Made by a program: the position numbers and the translations under genes. Source: Deltaproteobacteria bacterium (GTDB lineage Bacteria; Myxococcota_A; Polyangia; Polyangiales; Ga0077539). Taken from it: a stretch of DNA of 37,389 nucleotides. Location: the NCBI GenBank assembly GCA_947477565.1, contig CANJUR010000047.1:1-37389 (forward strand), given 5' to 3'. The notes below the pieces were generated by a model, which saw nothing but the letters and a program-made list of their open reading frames with translations, had not been told where the DNA came from and searched no databases. Below are positions 1 through 7,751 of this stretch, piece after piece. Numbering within the stretch: the stretch's first letter is position 1; every line of letters starts with the position of its first letter.

Positions 1-137
1 TCGTCGGCGCAGGCTCATACCGCTGGCCGCTCGTCGGTGCCAGTCCGCGCGAAACGCGACGGTTTCTCACGCTTGTTTCCCTGCAGTCTGACGGTAGACC
101 GCCGTTTCCCCGGATCCCTGCTTAGTCCTCCAGCCGA

Positions 138-224
138 TCGTTAGCCTGCGGGTGCAGGCGCGGGACGCGACCAACCCCAGTCCGCCGGCTGCTCGCACCC
201 GCTGCCGAACCGGCTCCCCGAAGT
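138..224 (-). repeat. Dispersed intergenic repeat module, copy A
   Basis: Read on the minus strand, this stretch contains the core CTGGGGTTGGTCGCGTCCCG followed by CGCCTGCACCCGCAGGCTAA. Almost the same core lies at 7503-7539 and 32665-32707 on the plus strand. The match extends into an ACTTCG...GGTGCGAGC segment at the other end, here without an expanded tandem array. The antisense reading of the core gives the same peptide (LACGCRRGTRPTP) here and at 32.7 kb, but no gene can be supported. The rest of 1-374 shows no gene that I can support. Confidence 0.7.
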
Positions 225-374
225 GCAGCAGTAGTTCTGCGGGCGGTTGCCGAACGGACCCCGACGATGAACTCAACCGTGATGGGTGAGAAGCACTGGG
301 CGAGCGTGGGCGGTCGCTCCGATTGAGGGTGGTAACGCATGATCCGGGCGTCCCGGGACCGCACGGAAACCGCT

Positions 375-1694
375 TTACCGCTTCGTCAGCACTGCGCGCA
401 GCCCGCTCGCGTACTCCGGCGGAATCTTCTCCCACCGATACGACAGGTCCTGCTTCGGCAGCGTCGTGTCGTAGTCGCGCACCAGGCGCACGAGGAAGGT
501 TTTCATCAGCACCGTGGAGTAGTCCACGCCGGCGCACATGTGACCCTTCAGCGGCTCCCCGACGCCCTGCGGGAAGAAGCCCGTCGGGTGCTTCTGGTGC
601 TCCGCGCGGCCTTCAGCGAAGCGGTCGGGGTCGAAGCGCGCAGGCTCTGCGTAGATCGCCGGATCATTGCCGCTGGCGAAGTTGCAGAGCATCACCATCC
701 ACCCCGCAGGGACGGTCTTCCCATCGAGGATGAAGTCGCTCTTCGCCTTGCCGAAGCTCACCGCCACGAAGGGCGTGCAGCGCTTCATCTCCTTCGTGAT
801 GTTCTCGAGCAGTGGCATCGCGTGCAGGGCCTCGACGGTGATCGCCTTTGTCCCGAGGTGCGCGTCGATCTCCGCCCGCAGCCGTGCGCGTAGCTCCGTG
901 TCCTGTGCGAGCGCGACGAGTCCGCGGGCCATGTGCGCGAAGGTGATGTACCCGGCCAGGTTGAAGTGATGCAGCTCCTTCAGGGCGTCCTCGCCGGCGA
1001 TGAGCGTCCCGTCCTCCGCGGGCTTCGCCAGCATGCGAGACAGACCGTCGTTCGTGGGCTTCGCCACGCGCTCTGCCAGCACTGCGCGGTAGCGGTCGAA
1101 GATGCGCGCCTGGGCGGCCTTCGCCCGCGCGTACTTCGTCCCCGGAATCGGCACCGGGAGCGCCGTAAACGCCCGAACCATCAGCTTGAAGTCCCGCACG
1201 TTGGCAACAAACTCGGGCCCGCCGTCGGAGCCCGCCATGGTGCGCGCGATGACCTCCAGCGCGAGGTCCTTGAGGTCTTCCGTGAGGCTCGCTTCGCCCG
1301 CGGCAAACCACCTCCCCAGGGTGCGTTCCACCGTCGCCTCCATCACCGGGAGGTACTGCGTGAGGGCATCGCGGCCAAACGCACCCATCACCTGCTGCTT
1401 GCGCCGCCGGTGCGTCGCGCCGTCGAGCAGCGGGAGGCTCGTGCCGCCGAAGAAATCCGCGATGTGCGGCGCCATCGCCCCGCTGCGCTGCACCCTGGAC
1501 TCGTCGTTGAAGACCTCTGCGCCCTCCGCGCCCACCAGAAGCGCCGTGTCCTTGAAGAGGATGTGGCTCCGAAACACCTTGCCAAACCGAGCCTGGCGCT
1601 CATCGACAAAGTTGAACTGGTTCTTCAGGAAAGAGAGCGTCTCGCCGAGCAGGGGCAGGCCGCGATCACCGGGGGGAAGCGTCGTGTCACTCAT
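375..1694 (-). CDS. Cytochrome P450
   Basis: Haem-thiolate monooxygenase of 439 residues, usual for soluble bacterial P450s. The haem loop FFPQGVGEPLKGHMCAG is near residues 375-390, with the Cys ligand near 387. The K-helix ExxR is EMKR near 302. The N-terminus has the proline-rich PLLGETLSFL segment seen in CYP120/CYP26-like proteins. The I-helix reads AGYIT near 246-250, so the acidic residue of the usual AGx(D/E)T proton-relay motif is replaced by Ile. That raises the possibility of peroxygenase-like or otherwise unusual chemistry; this is inference. ATG at 1694 was chosen because MSDTTLPPGDRG leads straight into the conserved N-terminus. The gene diverges from the aldolase-like gene. No ferredoxin or reductase is adjacent, so redox partner and substrate are unknown. 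Confidence 0.93.
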   Translation of the reverse strand: MSDTTLPPGDRGLPLLGETLSFLKNQFNFVDERQARFGKVFRSHILFKDTALLVGAEGAEVFNDESRVQRSGAMAPHIADFFGGTSLPLLDGATHRRRKQQVMGAFGRDALTQYLPVMEATVERTLGRWFAAGEASLTEDLKDLALEVIARTMAGSDGGPEFVANVRDFKLMVRAFTALPVPIPGTKYARAKAAQARIFDRYRAVLAERVAKPTNDGLSRMLAKPAEDGTLIAGEDALKELHHFNLAGYITFAHMARGLVALAQDTELRARLRAEIDAHLGTKAITVEALHAMPLLENITKEMKRCTPFVAVSFGKAKSDFILDGKTVPAGWMVMLCNFASGNDPAIYAEPARFDPDRFAEGRAEHQKHPTGFFPQGVGEPLKGHMCAGVDYSTVLMKTFLVRLVRDYDTTLPKQDLSYRWEKIPPEYASGLRAVLTKR

Positions 1695-1775
1695 ATGCAC
1701 CCCCCACACTAGCGGATCTTCCCTTTGCCGGTGTGTGTCACTGCCTCGCGGTGGGTTCCCGTACCATCGCGCACC
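1695..1775. promoter_or_regulatory. Divergent intergenic region between P450 and aldolase-like genes
   Basis: These 81 bp separate two divergent start codons and must hold both upstream regions unless the aldolase-like gene starts at the alternative TTG at 1725. I do not see convincing -35/-10 or -24/-12 boxes. The call is positional only. Confidence 0.3.
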
Positions 1776-3089
1776 GTGGAGACCTCCCTCGACTCGTCCG
1801 TTTTGCTGTCCCTCCCTGGGTCCGTCGCGCCGGATGCGACCGCCCGCTGGTCGCCGGTGCACACCGTCTACGGCGGCGCGCAGCGCTTCAGCCATGACGT
1901 CGTGGCGCGCGTCGGCCGTCACGCGCTCGGCCTTCTCGACACGCTGGTGGGCTCCCTCAACGACCTGCGCGCGCTGCCGCTCGGCCTCGACGAGACGCCC
2001 GACGACGCCGCGCTCGACGGCCTCTACCGCGCGCTGCGGGCGAAGCTCACCCGCGCCCCCGTCGAGGACTACCGCATCGACTTCGAGGACGGATTCGGCC
2101 CACGCGCCGACGACGAAGAAGATCGCGCCGTCGTCGCGGCCGCCACCGCGCTGGCCCGCGCGCACCGCGAGGCCATCCTGCCGCAGGGCATCGGGCTGCG
2201 GGTGAAGGCGCTGTCGGGTGACACCGCAGGGCGCTCGGTGCGGACGCTCGATGGCTTCCTGACAACGCTGGCGCGGTCCAGCGGGGGAGCGCCGGTGCCG
2301 GGCCTGGTGGTCACCCTGCCGAAGGTCACGCGACGCGCGGAGGTGGCCGCGCTCATCGACGCCCTCGGACGCCTCGAGCGCGCGCTCGGGTGGAGCCACG
2401 GTGTCGTGGGCGTCGAACTGATGGTCGAGACGCCGCGCGCGCTGCTGGCGGCGGACGGCACCGTGGCTCTCCCCGGGCTGGTGAGCGCCGCGGAGGGGCG
2501 GTGTACTGCCGTGCACCTCGGAGCGTGGGATCTCACCGCTGCGATGGGCGTCGGGGCCGCGCAGCAGAGCTTGATGCACCCGTACTGCGACGCCGCGAGG
2601 GCGCTGATGGTGCTTTCGCTCGCAGGCACCGGGGTGCGGGTGGTGGACGGCGCGACCAACGTGATGCCCGTGGAGGTGCACCGCGGCGACGACCTGACGA
2701 CGCAGCAGCGGGCGGAAAACCGCACGACGGTGGTGCGCGCGCTCGGGGTGATGACCCGGCATTGGCAGCACTCGACGGCGATGGGCCTGCACCAGGGGTG
2801 GGATCTGCACCCTGGGCAGGTAATGTGGCGGCACGCGCTGGTGATTGCGCATGCGAGGGCGGGGTTTGCCGCGACGGCGCGGCGGTTGCGGGCGTTTGTC
2901 GAGCAGGCGGCGCAGGCCGTGCGGGCGGGGACCGTGTTTGACGACGCGGCGACGGGGCAGGGGATGCTCGGCGACGTGTTGCGCGCGGTGGACTGCGGCG
3001 CGGTATCCGAGGCCGAGACGCAGGCGGCCGTGGGCGTAGAGGTGAGCGCGCTGCGGACGCGGTCGTTCGCGGCGATCATCGCGCGCTGA
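1776..3089 (+). CDS. HpcH/HpaI aldolase/citrate lyase superfamily protein (DUF6986-like)
   Basis: A 437-residue protein with hallmarks of the phosphoenolpyruvate-binding TIM-barrel lyase family. It has an acidic metal-site-like motif DFEDGFG near residue 100, ELMVETPRAL near 214, the HLGAWDLTAAMG segment and GWDLHPGQ towards the C-terminus. Family members cleave or form C-C bonds of 2-oxo or acyl-CoA substrates with Mg2+. The closest subgroup I recall is the actinobacterial DUF6986 type, whose reaction is not established, so no substrate is assigned. GTG at 1776 is preferred because it begins just before the conserved region; TTG at 1725 would add 17 residues. It may share its upstream region with the divergent P450. 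An ORF on the opposite strand continuous with the P450 frame is a shadow. Confidence 0.8.
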   Translation: METSLDSSVLLSLPGSVAPDATARWSPVHTVYGGAQRFSHDVVARVGRHALGLLDTLVGSLNDLRALPLGLDETPDDAALDGLYRALRAKLTRAPVEDYRIDFEDGFGPRADDEEDRAVVAAATALARAHREAILPQGIGLRVKALSGDTAGRSVRTLDGFLTTLARSSGGAPVPGLVVTLPKVTRRAEVAALIDALGRLERALGWSHGVVGVELMVETPRALLAADGTVALPGLVSAAEGRCTAVHLGAWDLTAAMGVGAAQQSLMHPYCDAARALMVLSLAGTGVRVVDGATNVMPVEVHRGDDLTTQQRAENRTTVVRALGVMTRHWQHSTAMGLHQGWDLHPGQVMWRHALVIAHARAGFAATARRLRAFVEQAAQAVRAGTVFDDAATGQGMLGDVLRAVDCGAVSEAETQAAVGVEVSALRTRSFAAIIAR

Positions 3090-3191
3090 CGACTGAAGGG
3101 ATGCCGACGACATCCTCGGGATGGGTTCGTCCGCGAGGAAGGCGAGCGTGCCGTGGCCCTGTACCTGTCGCCGCTGGTGTATGCCCAGCCG

Positions 3192-3890
3192 ATGAGCCGA
3201 AGCGCTGTGCCGTGCCTGCTGTTGTGCGCCGCCGTCGCGGCCTGCGTCGAGCCCACGCCGTCGGCGGTGCTCGTTCCAGCGCTCGTTACCGATCCGCCGA
3301 GGGCGCTTGGCCCTCTGGTGATTACGGCGATCGGCACGCCGACCCCTGTCGGGGGGGAGGGGCCCACCCGCTATCGAGTGGCCTGGGGGGTGTCATCCGA
3401 GCATCGCTTCGACGGCGAGGCGCTGGCTGCGGTTCGCTTCGGTGATGCCGCCGTGGTGCTCGACGCCGCGGAGTCGCTCTGGCGCTTCACCCGCGATGGG
3501 CGTCGGATGCTCCTCGCGTCCGGGGTCACCGCCCCGCCGGCGGTTGATCACAGCGAAACCCTGCTGGCGTACTTCGTCGGCGAACCGGGCGAAGCCGGAG
3601 CGATCTTCGTCGTCGATGCGCGGCAGACGCGGGTCGTCGTCGCGGCCGTTCGGGACGCGAGCGCGCTGAGGTTTGTTCCTGATGCGAGCGCACTGCTCTT
3701 TCTCGCGACGGGCCCTGGCGGGGTGGCCGGGGTTCACCGTGCCGCGGTCGCAAATCCGACGGGGTTTGCGCAGTGCTTGAGCAACTGCGAACTGCGGGCG
3801 GGGGAGCCCTGGGGGGACGCGTTTGTTCCGTTGCCGACGTCCCTTGAGGGGTGGGTACCGACGGAGCCCGTGCGCGGGGTGGTCCGATGA
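3192..3890 (+). CDS. Small lipoprotein of unknown function
   Basis: A 232-residue predicted lipoprotein. The start MSRSAVPCLLLCAAVAAC gives a short basic n-region, hydrophobic core and a VAAC lipobox; an upstream in-frame start at 3153 would spoil the signal peptide. The rest has short beta-rich units such as LWRFTRDGRRMLLAS, LLAYFVGE and AIFVVDARQTRVVV, reminiscent of TolB/PD40-like propeller blades, but too few blades for a complete propeller. Its stop overlaps the start of the M23 peptidase gene (ATGA at 3887-3890), so the two are very probably translationally coupled and may act together at the envelope. No function can be named. Confidence 0.75.
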   Translation: MSRSAVPCLLLCAAVAACVEPTPSAVLVPALVTDPPRALGPLVITAIGTPTPVGGEGPTRYRVAWGVSSEHRFDGEALAAVRFGDAAVVLDAAESLWRFTRDGRRMLLASGVTAPPAVDHSETLLAYFVGEPGEAGAIFVVDARQTRVVVAAVRDASALRFVPDASALLFLATGPGGVAGVHRAAVANPTGFAQCLSNCELRAGEPWGDAFVPLPTSLEGWVPTEPVRGVVR

Positions 3891-4897
3891 TCGGCCGCGG
3901 TGCGTCCGTCGCGCTCGCGCTCGCGGCCCTGCTCGTGTCCCCGCGCCGGGCAGCCGCGCAGCCTCTGCGACGCCCCGTGGCCTGCACCAACTGCATCGCT
4001 GGTTGGTACTACTTCGACCACGATCCTGCGGCGGCCACGCAGGACTGGAACTGCCGTACCAGCACCTACAACGGTCACTCCGGCTCGGACTTCAGCCTCC
4101 GCGGGGGCAACGCCTCCATCGCGACGGGCTACGACGTCGTCGCCGCGGCCGACGGCGTGGTGATCGCCGTGGTCGATGGCAACTTCGACCACTGCAGCGG
4201 CTGCGACTACGCCCGACCCGACGCCAACTGCGGAATCAATCGCGCCAACTACGTGATGATCCGCCACGCGTCCGTCACCACGATGTACGCGCACCTCCGG
4301 CTCGGGAGCGTCCGCGTGCGCAACGGGCAGACCGTTCGTTGCGGCGACGTGCTCGGGCAGATCGGAAGCTCAGGCTGCAGCACCGGGGCGCACCTGCACT
4401 TCGACACTCGCCCCAACGGCGGTCGCGGCACCTCGCGGTATGACCCATTCCGCGGGACATGCTCGCCCCGGGCAAGCTCACTCTGGCGCGATCAAGGGAG
4501 CTATCGCGGGCTGCCCGACGATCGCTGCGACGCGGCGGTGATCGACGCGGCGGTGCCTCGGGAGGCGGGCACGGATGGCGGGCGCGACGCTGGGCCGAAC
4601 ACGGACGCTACGCGCGGTGATGGCGGTGATGGCGGTGGGCTTGCGGACGTGACGGACGAGGAGATTGATCCGCCGGATCCTGGGCAGATGGGGCTCGACG
4701 TGCCCGGCGAGGCTGATGACGCGGGAGCCTCGGTGGCGGTTGGCTCCGATGGCTGCGGGTGTCGCACGACGGCTCCGGCAGCGGGGCTGCGAGGCTACGG
4801 GGCGCTTCTCCTCGGCGCACTCGCACTGCGCCGCCGACGAAATCGCCAGGGCTCTCCAGCAGCGTCACGGTCACGCCCGGCGCGAGATCTTCAATGA
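3887..4897 (+). CDS. M23-family (LytM) metallopeptidase with MYXO-CTERM tail
   Basis: A predicted secreted, surface-anchored peptidoglycan endopeptidase of 336 residues. It has an N-terminal signal peptide (ALALAALLVSPRRAAAQ). The LytM core has the zinc motif HSGSD followed by FSL, the central strand MYAHL and the final HLHF motif; these are the His/Asp/His ligands known for M23 enzymes. Several extra Cys suggest disulphides. An Asp/Gly-rich linker follows, then DGCGCR, a hydrophobic segment (GALLLGALAL) and RRRR, the pattern of MYXO-CTERM sorting signals. About 18 residues follow the Arg cluster, longer than usual. The start overlaps the stop of the upstream lipoprotein gene by 4 bp, indicating coupling. 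Confidence 0.9.
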   Translation: MIGRGASVALALAALLVSPRRAAAQPLRRPVACTNCIAGWYYFDHDPAAATQDWNCRTSTYNGHSGSDFSLRGGNASIATGYDVVAAADGVVIAVVDGNFDHCSGCDYARPDANCGINRANYVMIRHASVTTMYAHLRLGSVRVRNGQTVRCGDVLGQIGSSGCSTGAHLHFDTRPNGGRGTSRYDPFRGTCSPRASSLWRDQGSYRGLPDDRCDAAVIDAAVPREAGTDGGRDAGPNTDATRGDGGDGGGLADVTDEEIDPPDPGQMGLDVPGEADDAGASVAVGSDGCGCRTTAPAAGLRGYGALLLGALALRRRRNRQGSPAASRSRPARDLQ

Positions 4898-5030
4898 ACT
4901 CCCAGCGGCCGTGCAGCCGCGTCGCTCGCCCATCTGCGCCGAGTCGCCAGGCCTCGTCGATGCGCACGGCTGCACCGCAAGGCGTCGGTGTTGATGGCCC
5001 GCGTCCCGCCGTCGAGAATCTCGGGTGCAT
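4608..5030 (-). CDS. Possible small hypothetical protein antisense to the M23 gene 3' end
   Basis: A weak candidate. The minus strand from the ATG at 5030 reads about 60 residues with protein-like balance (RLHGRWEFIEDLAPGVTVTL, then SPGDFVGGAVRV). This lies in the 202-bp gap where the plus strand has no convincing gene. Further on the frame runs antisense through the MYXO-CTERM region of the peptidase and becomes Pro/Arg/His-rich, typical of shadow reading. No Shine-Dalgarno or family match was recognised. It could be a real convergent gene, a remnant, or coincidence of GC-rich sequence. Confidence 0.2.
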   Translation of the reverse strand: MHPRFSTAGRGPSTPTPCGAAVRIDEAWRLGADGRATRLHGRWEFIEDLAPGVTVTLLESPGDFVGGAVRVRRGEAPRSLAAPLPEPSCDTRSHRSQPPPRLPRHQPRRARRAPSAQDPADQSPRPSRPQAHRHHRHHRA

Positions 5031-5099
5031 GCGGGCGATCGACGCAAGCGCGGCCCCGGGTCTTCCCGCGGCGATGCAGATGGCGTAGCGAGGGACGTG

Positions 5100-5963
5100 G
5101 TGGTCGCGCGCAGAGGGCAACGAATCCGTGGGTGGTTGGGCGTCGCCGGGGCGCTGGTCGGGCTGCCGTTGTTGGCGCAGCCGAGGGGCGCGGCGTCGCT
5201 TCCCCTCGCGCCGACCATCGATCGTGTGGAGGTCGCCGCCGGGGCCTTCGCGATGGGTCGCGACGTCGGTGGAGAGCCCGACGAGCGACCGCGGCACGTG
5301 GTGGTGCTGCCGGCGTTTCGCATCGATCGCCTGGAGGTGTCCCGCGAGCAGTACGCGCGGTGCGTGCGCGCGGGTCGGTGTACCGAAGCCTGGGCGCGAC
5401 CGACGTGGACCGACCGGCGCGCGCCGGTGACGTCGGTGACGTGGTTCATGGCGGCGGAGTATTGTCGGTGGGCGAGCGGTCGTCTGCCGACGGAGCCCGA
5501 GTGGGAGAAGGCCGCGCGGGGCACCGACGAGCGCACGTTTCCGTGGGGCAACGACGCCCCGACGCCGGCGCGCGCGGTCTACGGCCAACGGATGCATCTC
5601 GGTCAGCCCGCGGCGGTCGGAACGCACCCCGCCGGGGCATCCCCCTCGGGCGTCCTCGACCTCGCGGGAAACGTCTGGGAGTGGACCGCCACGGTGTACG
5701 ACCCTTACGGGTATCGGTATCCCACGGTGGAGCCGACCTGCGCGACGGCGCTCGCGGCGTATGCCGACCTGCAGCGCCACGGGCAGTGGTCGTTTACCGG
5801 TTCGATGGGCATCCCCCACGAGTGTCAGCGCGTGCTCCGCGGCGGCGCATGGAACTACCCTCCGGACGGCCTACGCGTGACCAACCGGGTGCACCACCAG
5901 CCTACCGGGCGCTACCCTGTGAGCGGGTTTCGCTGCGCCGACGACGCTGTCCCGCGGCGCTGA
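5100..5963 (+). CDS. Secreted SUMF1/FGE-fold protein
   Basis: A 287-residue protein with an N-terminal signal-like segment (GWLGVAGALVGLPLLAQP) followed by a complete formylglycine-generating-enzyme-like fold. Recognisable family blocks are FAMG near the N-terminus, VTSVTWFMAAEYCRWAS, RLPTEPEWEKAARG, FPWGN, GVLDLAGNVWEWT and LRGGAWNYP. The two active-site Cys of true FGE, expected just after the GGAW block, are not present (NYPPDGL instead). Sulfatase activation is therefore unlikely and a binding or other SUMF1-superfamily role is more plausible. GTG at 5100 is chosen because GAGGG at 5090-5094 sits 5 nt upstream. No sulfatase gene is nearby. Confidence 0.85.
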   Translation: MVARRGQRIRGWLGVAGALVGLPLLAQPRGAASLPLAPTIDRVEVAAGAFAMGRDVGGEPDERPRHVVVLPAFRIDRLEVSREQYARCVRAGRCTEAWARPTWTDRRAPVTSVTWFMAAEYCRWASGRLPTEPEWEKAARGTDERTFPWGNDAPTPARAVYGQRMHLGQPAAVGTHPAGASPSGVLDLAGNVWEWTATVYDPYGYRYPTVEPTCATALAAYADLQRHGQWSFTGSMGIPHECQRVLRGGAWNYPPDGLRVTNRVHHQPTGRYPVSGFRCADDAVPRR

Positions 5964-6043
5964 GAGTCCTCGGGCGGTCGCTCACGTTTCGTCCAAGATC
6001 GTTGACGCTGGGCGGCGCTCTGGACGACCCTCCGCACCCCTGT

Positions 6044-7231
6044 ATGCGCCCCAACCCTCGCGGAAACCTGTTGGATCGGACGGCCTCGGAGATCGAGGCC
6101 TCCACGTTTGCGAAGACCTATGCGCTCGTCCGGGTGGCCGGGGACGACCCGACCGATCCACGGCTTCGCGGGATGAAGCGCGTCGCGTGGAAGGCGCAAC
6201 TACTCGGTGACTCCGCCGAGCTTGAGGCCCTCTTCGGCGAAGACGAACACAGCGAGGTGGTCAATCTCTGGATCGACCGTCGTGCTTTGCAAGACCGCAC
6301 TCTGGCGACCGGGGCGATGCAGGCGTACGCGCGCTTCCTTGCGGACGTCGCGGGCGAGGCGACGGCGGACGATCAGAAGTCCCTCGGCAACGCGCTCGCG
6401 GTGGCCTACGACCAGACGCGCACCTTCGCGGCGGTGCTTGAGGCGCTGCCGTGGATTCCGCGCGACGGCGGGGGCGCGGCGACGGAGGTGTTTCTTGGCA
6501 AGCGCATGGAGGCCTCGGCGAGCTTCGTGAAGAAGACGGCGACGCTGGTGGTGCGCAACGAAGAGGGGGGCAGTCGGCTGCACATTGGCGTGGCCACGCA
6601 GCGGGCGGTCTTCGAACTCGGACAGTTGCTCTTCAGTCCGCCGGTGGGGTTCGCCAAAGGCGACCGCACGGGCGTGGCGGGGTGGAAGACCCAGGAGATC
6701 GACGGCACGCCGTTTGGGCGGCGCTTCGCCCTCGAACTCGACCGCTCCGGCAAGCCCGTGGGGCGCATCGCGCGGCGGTACTTTGGCTTCACGCGCATCG
6801 CCCGCACTGCGAAGCTCGAACTTCTCATCGAGCCGACCCGCGGCATGGTGGGCGTCGTGCTGAAGATCGATCCCGAGTGGATCGAGTCGTCGGAGATTCA
6901 CTACTTCGCCGCCCTGGAGGTGCTGACGGCCTTTGTCGCGGAGGGCCTTGGCGACGCGCCGGACGCCCGCAGCCGCGTTGAGATCGGCGACCTCTTCTCG
7001 TGTGCACCCGGTGACGATGAGCTCTTCAACGCCATCAAGAAGGAGCTACCGTTCATCCTCAAGGGGAAGAACGGCGCTGCGACGGCGGTGTTTCTGGGGG
7101 AGGAAGACCGCGCGGAGGCTTCGCTCGACGAGGGGCAGGTTCTTGTTCGGCTGATGGAGGGCTCCGACGGTTGGATGGAGTGCGCCTTCTTGCTGACCGA
7201 GTACCTCGAAGCCATCGACGCCGTGGAGTGA
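6044..7231 (+). CDS. Conserved-looking hypothetical protein, probably cytoplasmic
   Basis: A 395-residue protein that I do not recognise. It has no signal peptide or membrane segment, a balanced acidic/basic composition and regular alternation of helices and strands. Two internal segments resemble each other: PWIPRDGGGAATEVFLGKR (about 140-158) and PFILKGKNGAATAVFLGEE (about 341-359). Both follow an acidic stretch and are followed by ASF/ASL and a hydrophobic strand, suggesting a duplicated domain. ATG at 6044 begins just after a Pro-rich upstream stretch that reads as non-coding. It lies 80 bp downstream of the SUMF1-like gene and could be co-transcribed. No function is proposed. Confidence 0.8.
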   Translation: MRPNPRGNLLDRTASEIEASTFAKTYALVRVAGDDPTDPRLRGMKRVAWKAQLLGDSAELEALFGEDEHSEVVNLWIDRRALQDRTLATGAMQAYARFLADVAGEATADDQKSLGNALAVAYDQTRTFAAVLEALPWIPRDGGGAATEVFLGKRMEASASFVKKTATLVVRNEEGGSRLHIGVATQRAVFELGQLLFSPPVGFAKGDRTGVAGWKTQEIDGTPFGRRFALELDRSGKPVGRIARRYFGFTRIARTAKLELLIEPTRGMVGVVLKIDPEWIESSEIHYFAALEVLTAFVAEGLGDAPDARSRVEIGDLFSCAPGDDELFNAIKKELPFILKGKNGAATAVFLGEEDRAEASLDEGQVLVRLMEGSDGWMECAFLLTEYLEAIDAVE

Positions 7232-7270
7232 GCGGGCTTCGCCTGCGACGGCGGTCCATACGACAGGCGC

Positions 7271-7539
7271 ACTTCGTTGGGACTTTTCATCGCGGGGTGT
7301 GAGCTTCGCGGCAGTGGTTGGTCGGGTTCCCGGGAGTGGTTGGTCGGATCCCGGCAGTGGTTGGTCGGGTTCCCGGGAGTGGTTGGTCGGTTCCCGGGAG
7401 TGGTTGGTCGGTTCCCGGGAGTGGTTGGTCGGTTCCCGGGAGTGGTTGGTCGGTTCCCGACAGTGGTTGGTCGGTTCCCGGCGGGGGTTGGTCGGTTCCC
7501 GGCTGGGGTTGGTCGCGTCTCGCGCCTGCACCCCAGGCC
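7271..7539 (+). repeat. Dispersed intergenic repeat module, copy B (expanded)
   Basis: This intergenic module begins ACTTCGTTGGG, continues through TTCAT...GGGGTGTGAGC and ends with CTGGGGTTGGTCGCGTC and CGCGCCTGCACC. The same ends occur in the same order at 32625-32707, and in inverted orientation at 138-224. Here about 190 bp of 21/22-bp tandem units are inserted between the two conserved ends. Remaining bases of the 520-bp gap (7232-7751) show no supportable gene apart from the leader of the monooxygenase. Confidence 0.75.
7314..7515 (+). repeat. 21/22-bp tandem array (about 10 units)
   Basis: About ten head-to-tail units built on GTGGTTGGTCGG + TTCCCGGGA. The central four are identical 21-mers, while the flanking units carry an extra G or changes (ATCCCGGCA, TTCCCGACA, TTCCCGGCG, TTCCCGGCT). 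The last unit runs into the conserved 3' end of the dispersed module, which itself begins with a unit-like GGGGTTGGTCGC. Homogeneous central units with diverged edges suggest recent slippage expansion. Confidence 0.9.
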
Positions 7540-7751
7540 GCCAGCCGCTTGCAACCGTTGCCGAACGGGCGCTCGGAATTGTGGCTGTGGTATTCCCGCC
7601 TATGGGACGAGGGGGTACCTCTCCCTCCGATGCGTTGTGTCGCTTGAGGAGGTGGGGGTCCCTCTTTCGCAGATGCGTTGCGTCGGCAACGTGCGGTGTA
7701 AACCTGCGCGCCTATAGTCGGGCGCAGCGAAGACCCCCTAGAGGAGCAGCA

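Noticed and set aside
375..3113. A single 912-residue minus-strand frame that includes the P450
   Set aside because: Only the last 439 residues match the P450; the upstream part is Arg/His/Pro-rich shadow of the plus-strand aldolase-like gene.
5100..5963. True formylglycine-generating enzyme for sulfatase maturation
   Set aside because: The catalytic cysteines are absent and there is no sulfatase gene in the window.
7314..7515. CRISPR array
   Set aside because: The units are contiguous with no spacers, and no cas genes are present.
7277..7717. Plus- and minus-strand ORFs across the 7.3-kb array, giving repeated peptides such as GSREWLV or NRPTTPG
   Set aside because: Any frame through a 21-bp unit stays open. 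No start, ribosome-binding site or folded sequence supports translation, and the 22-bp units break the frame.
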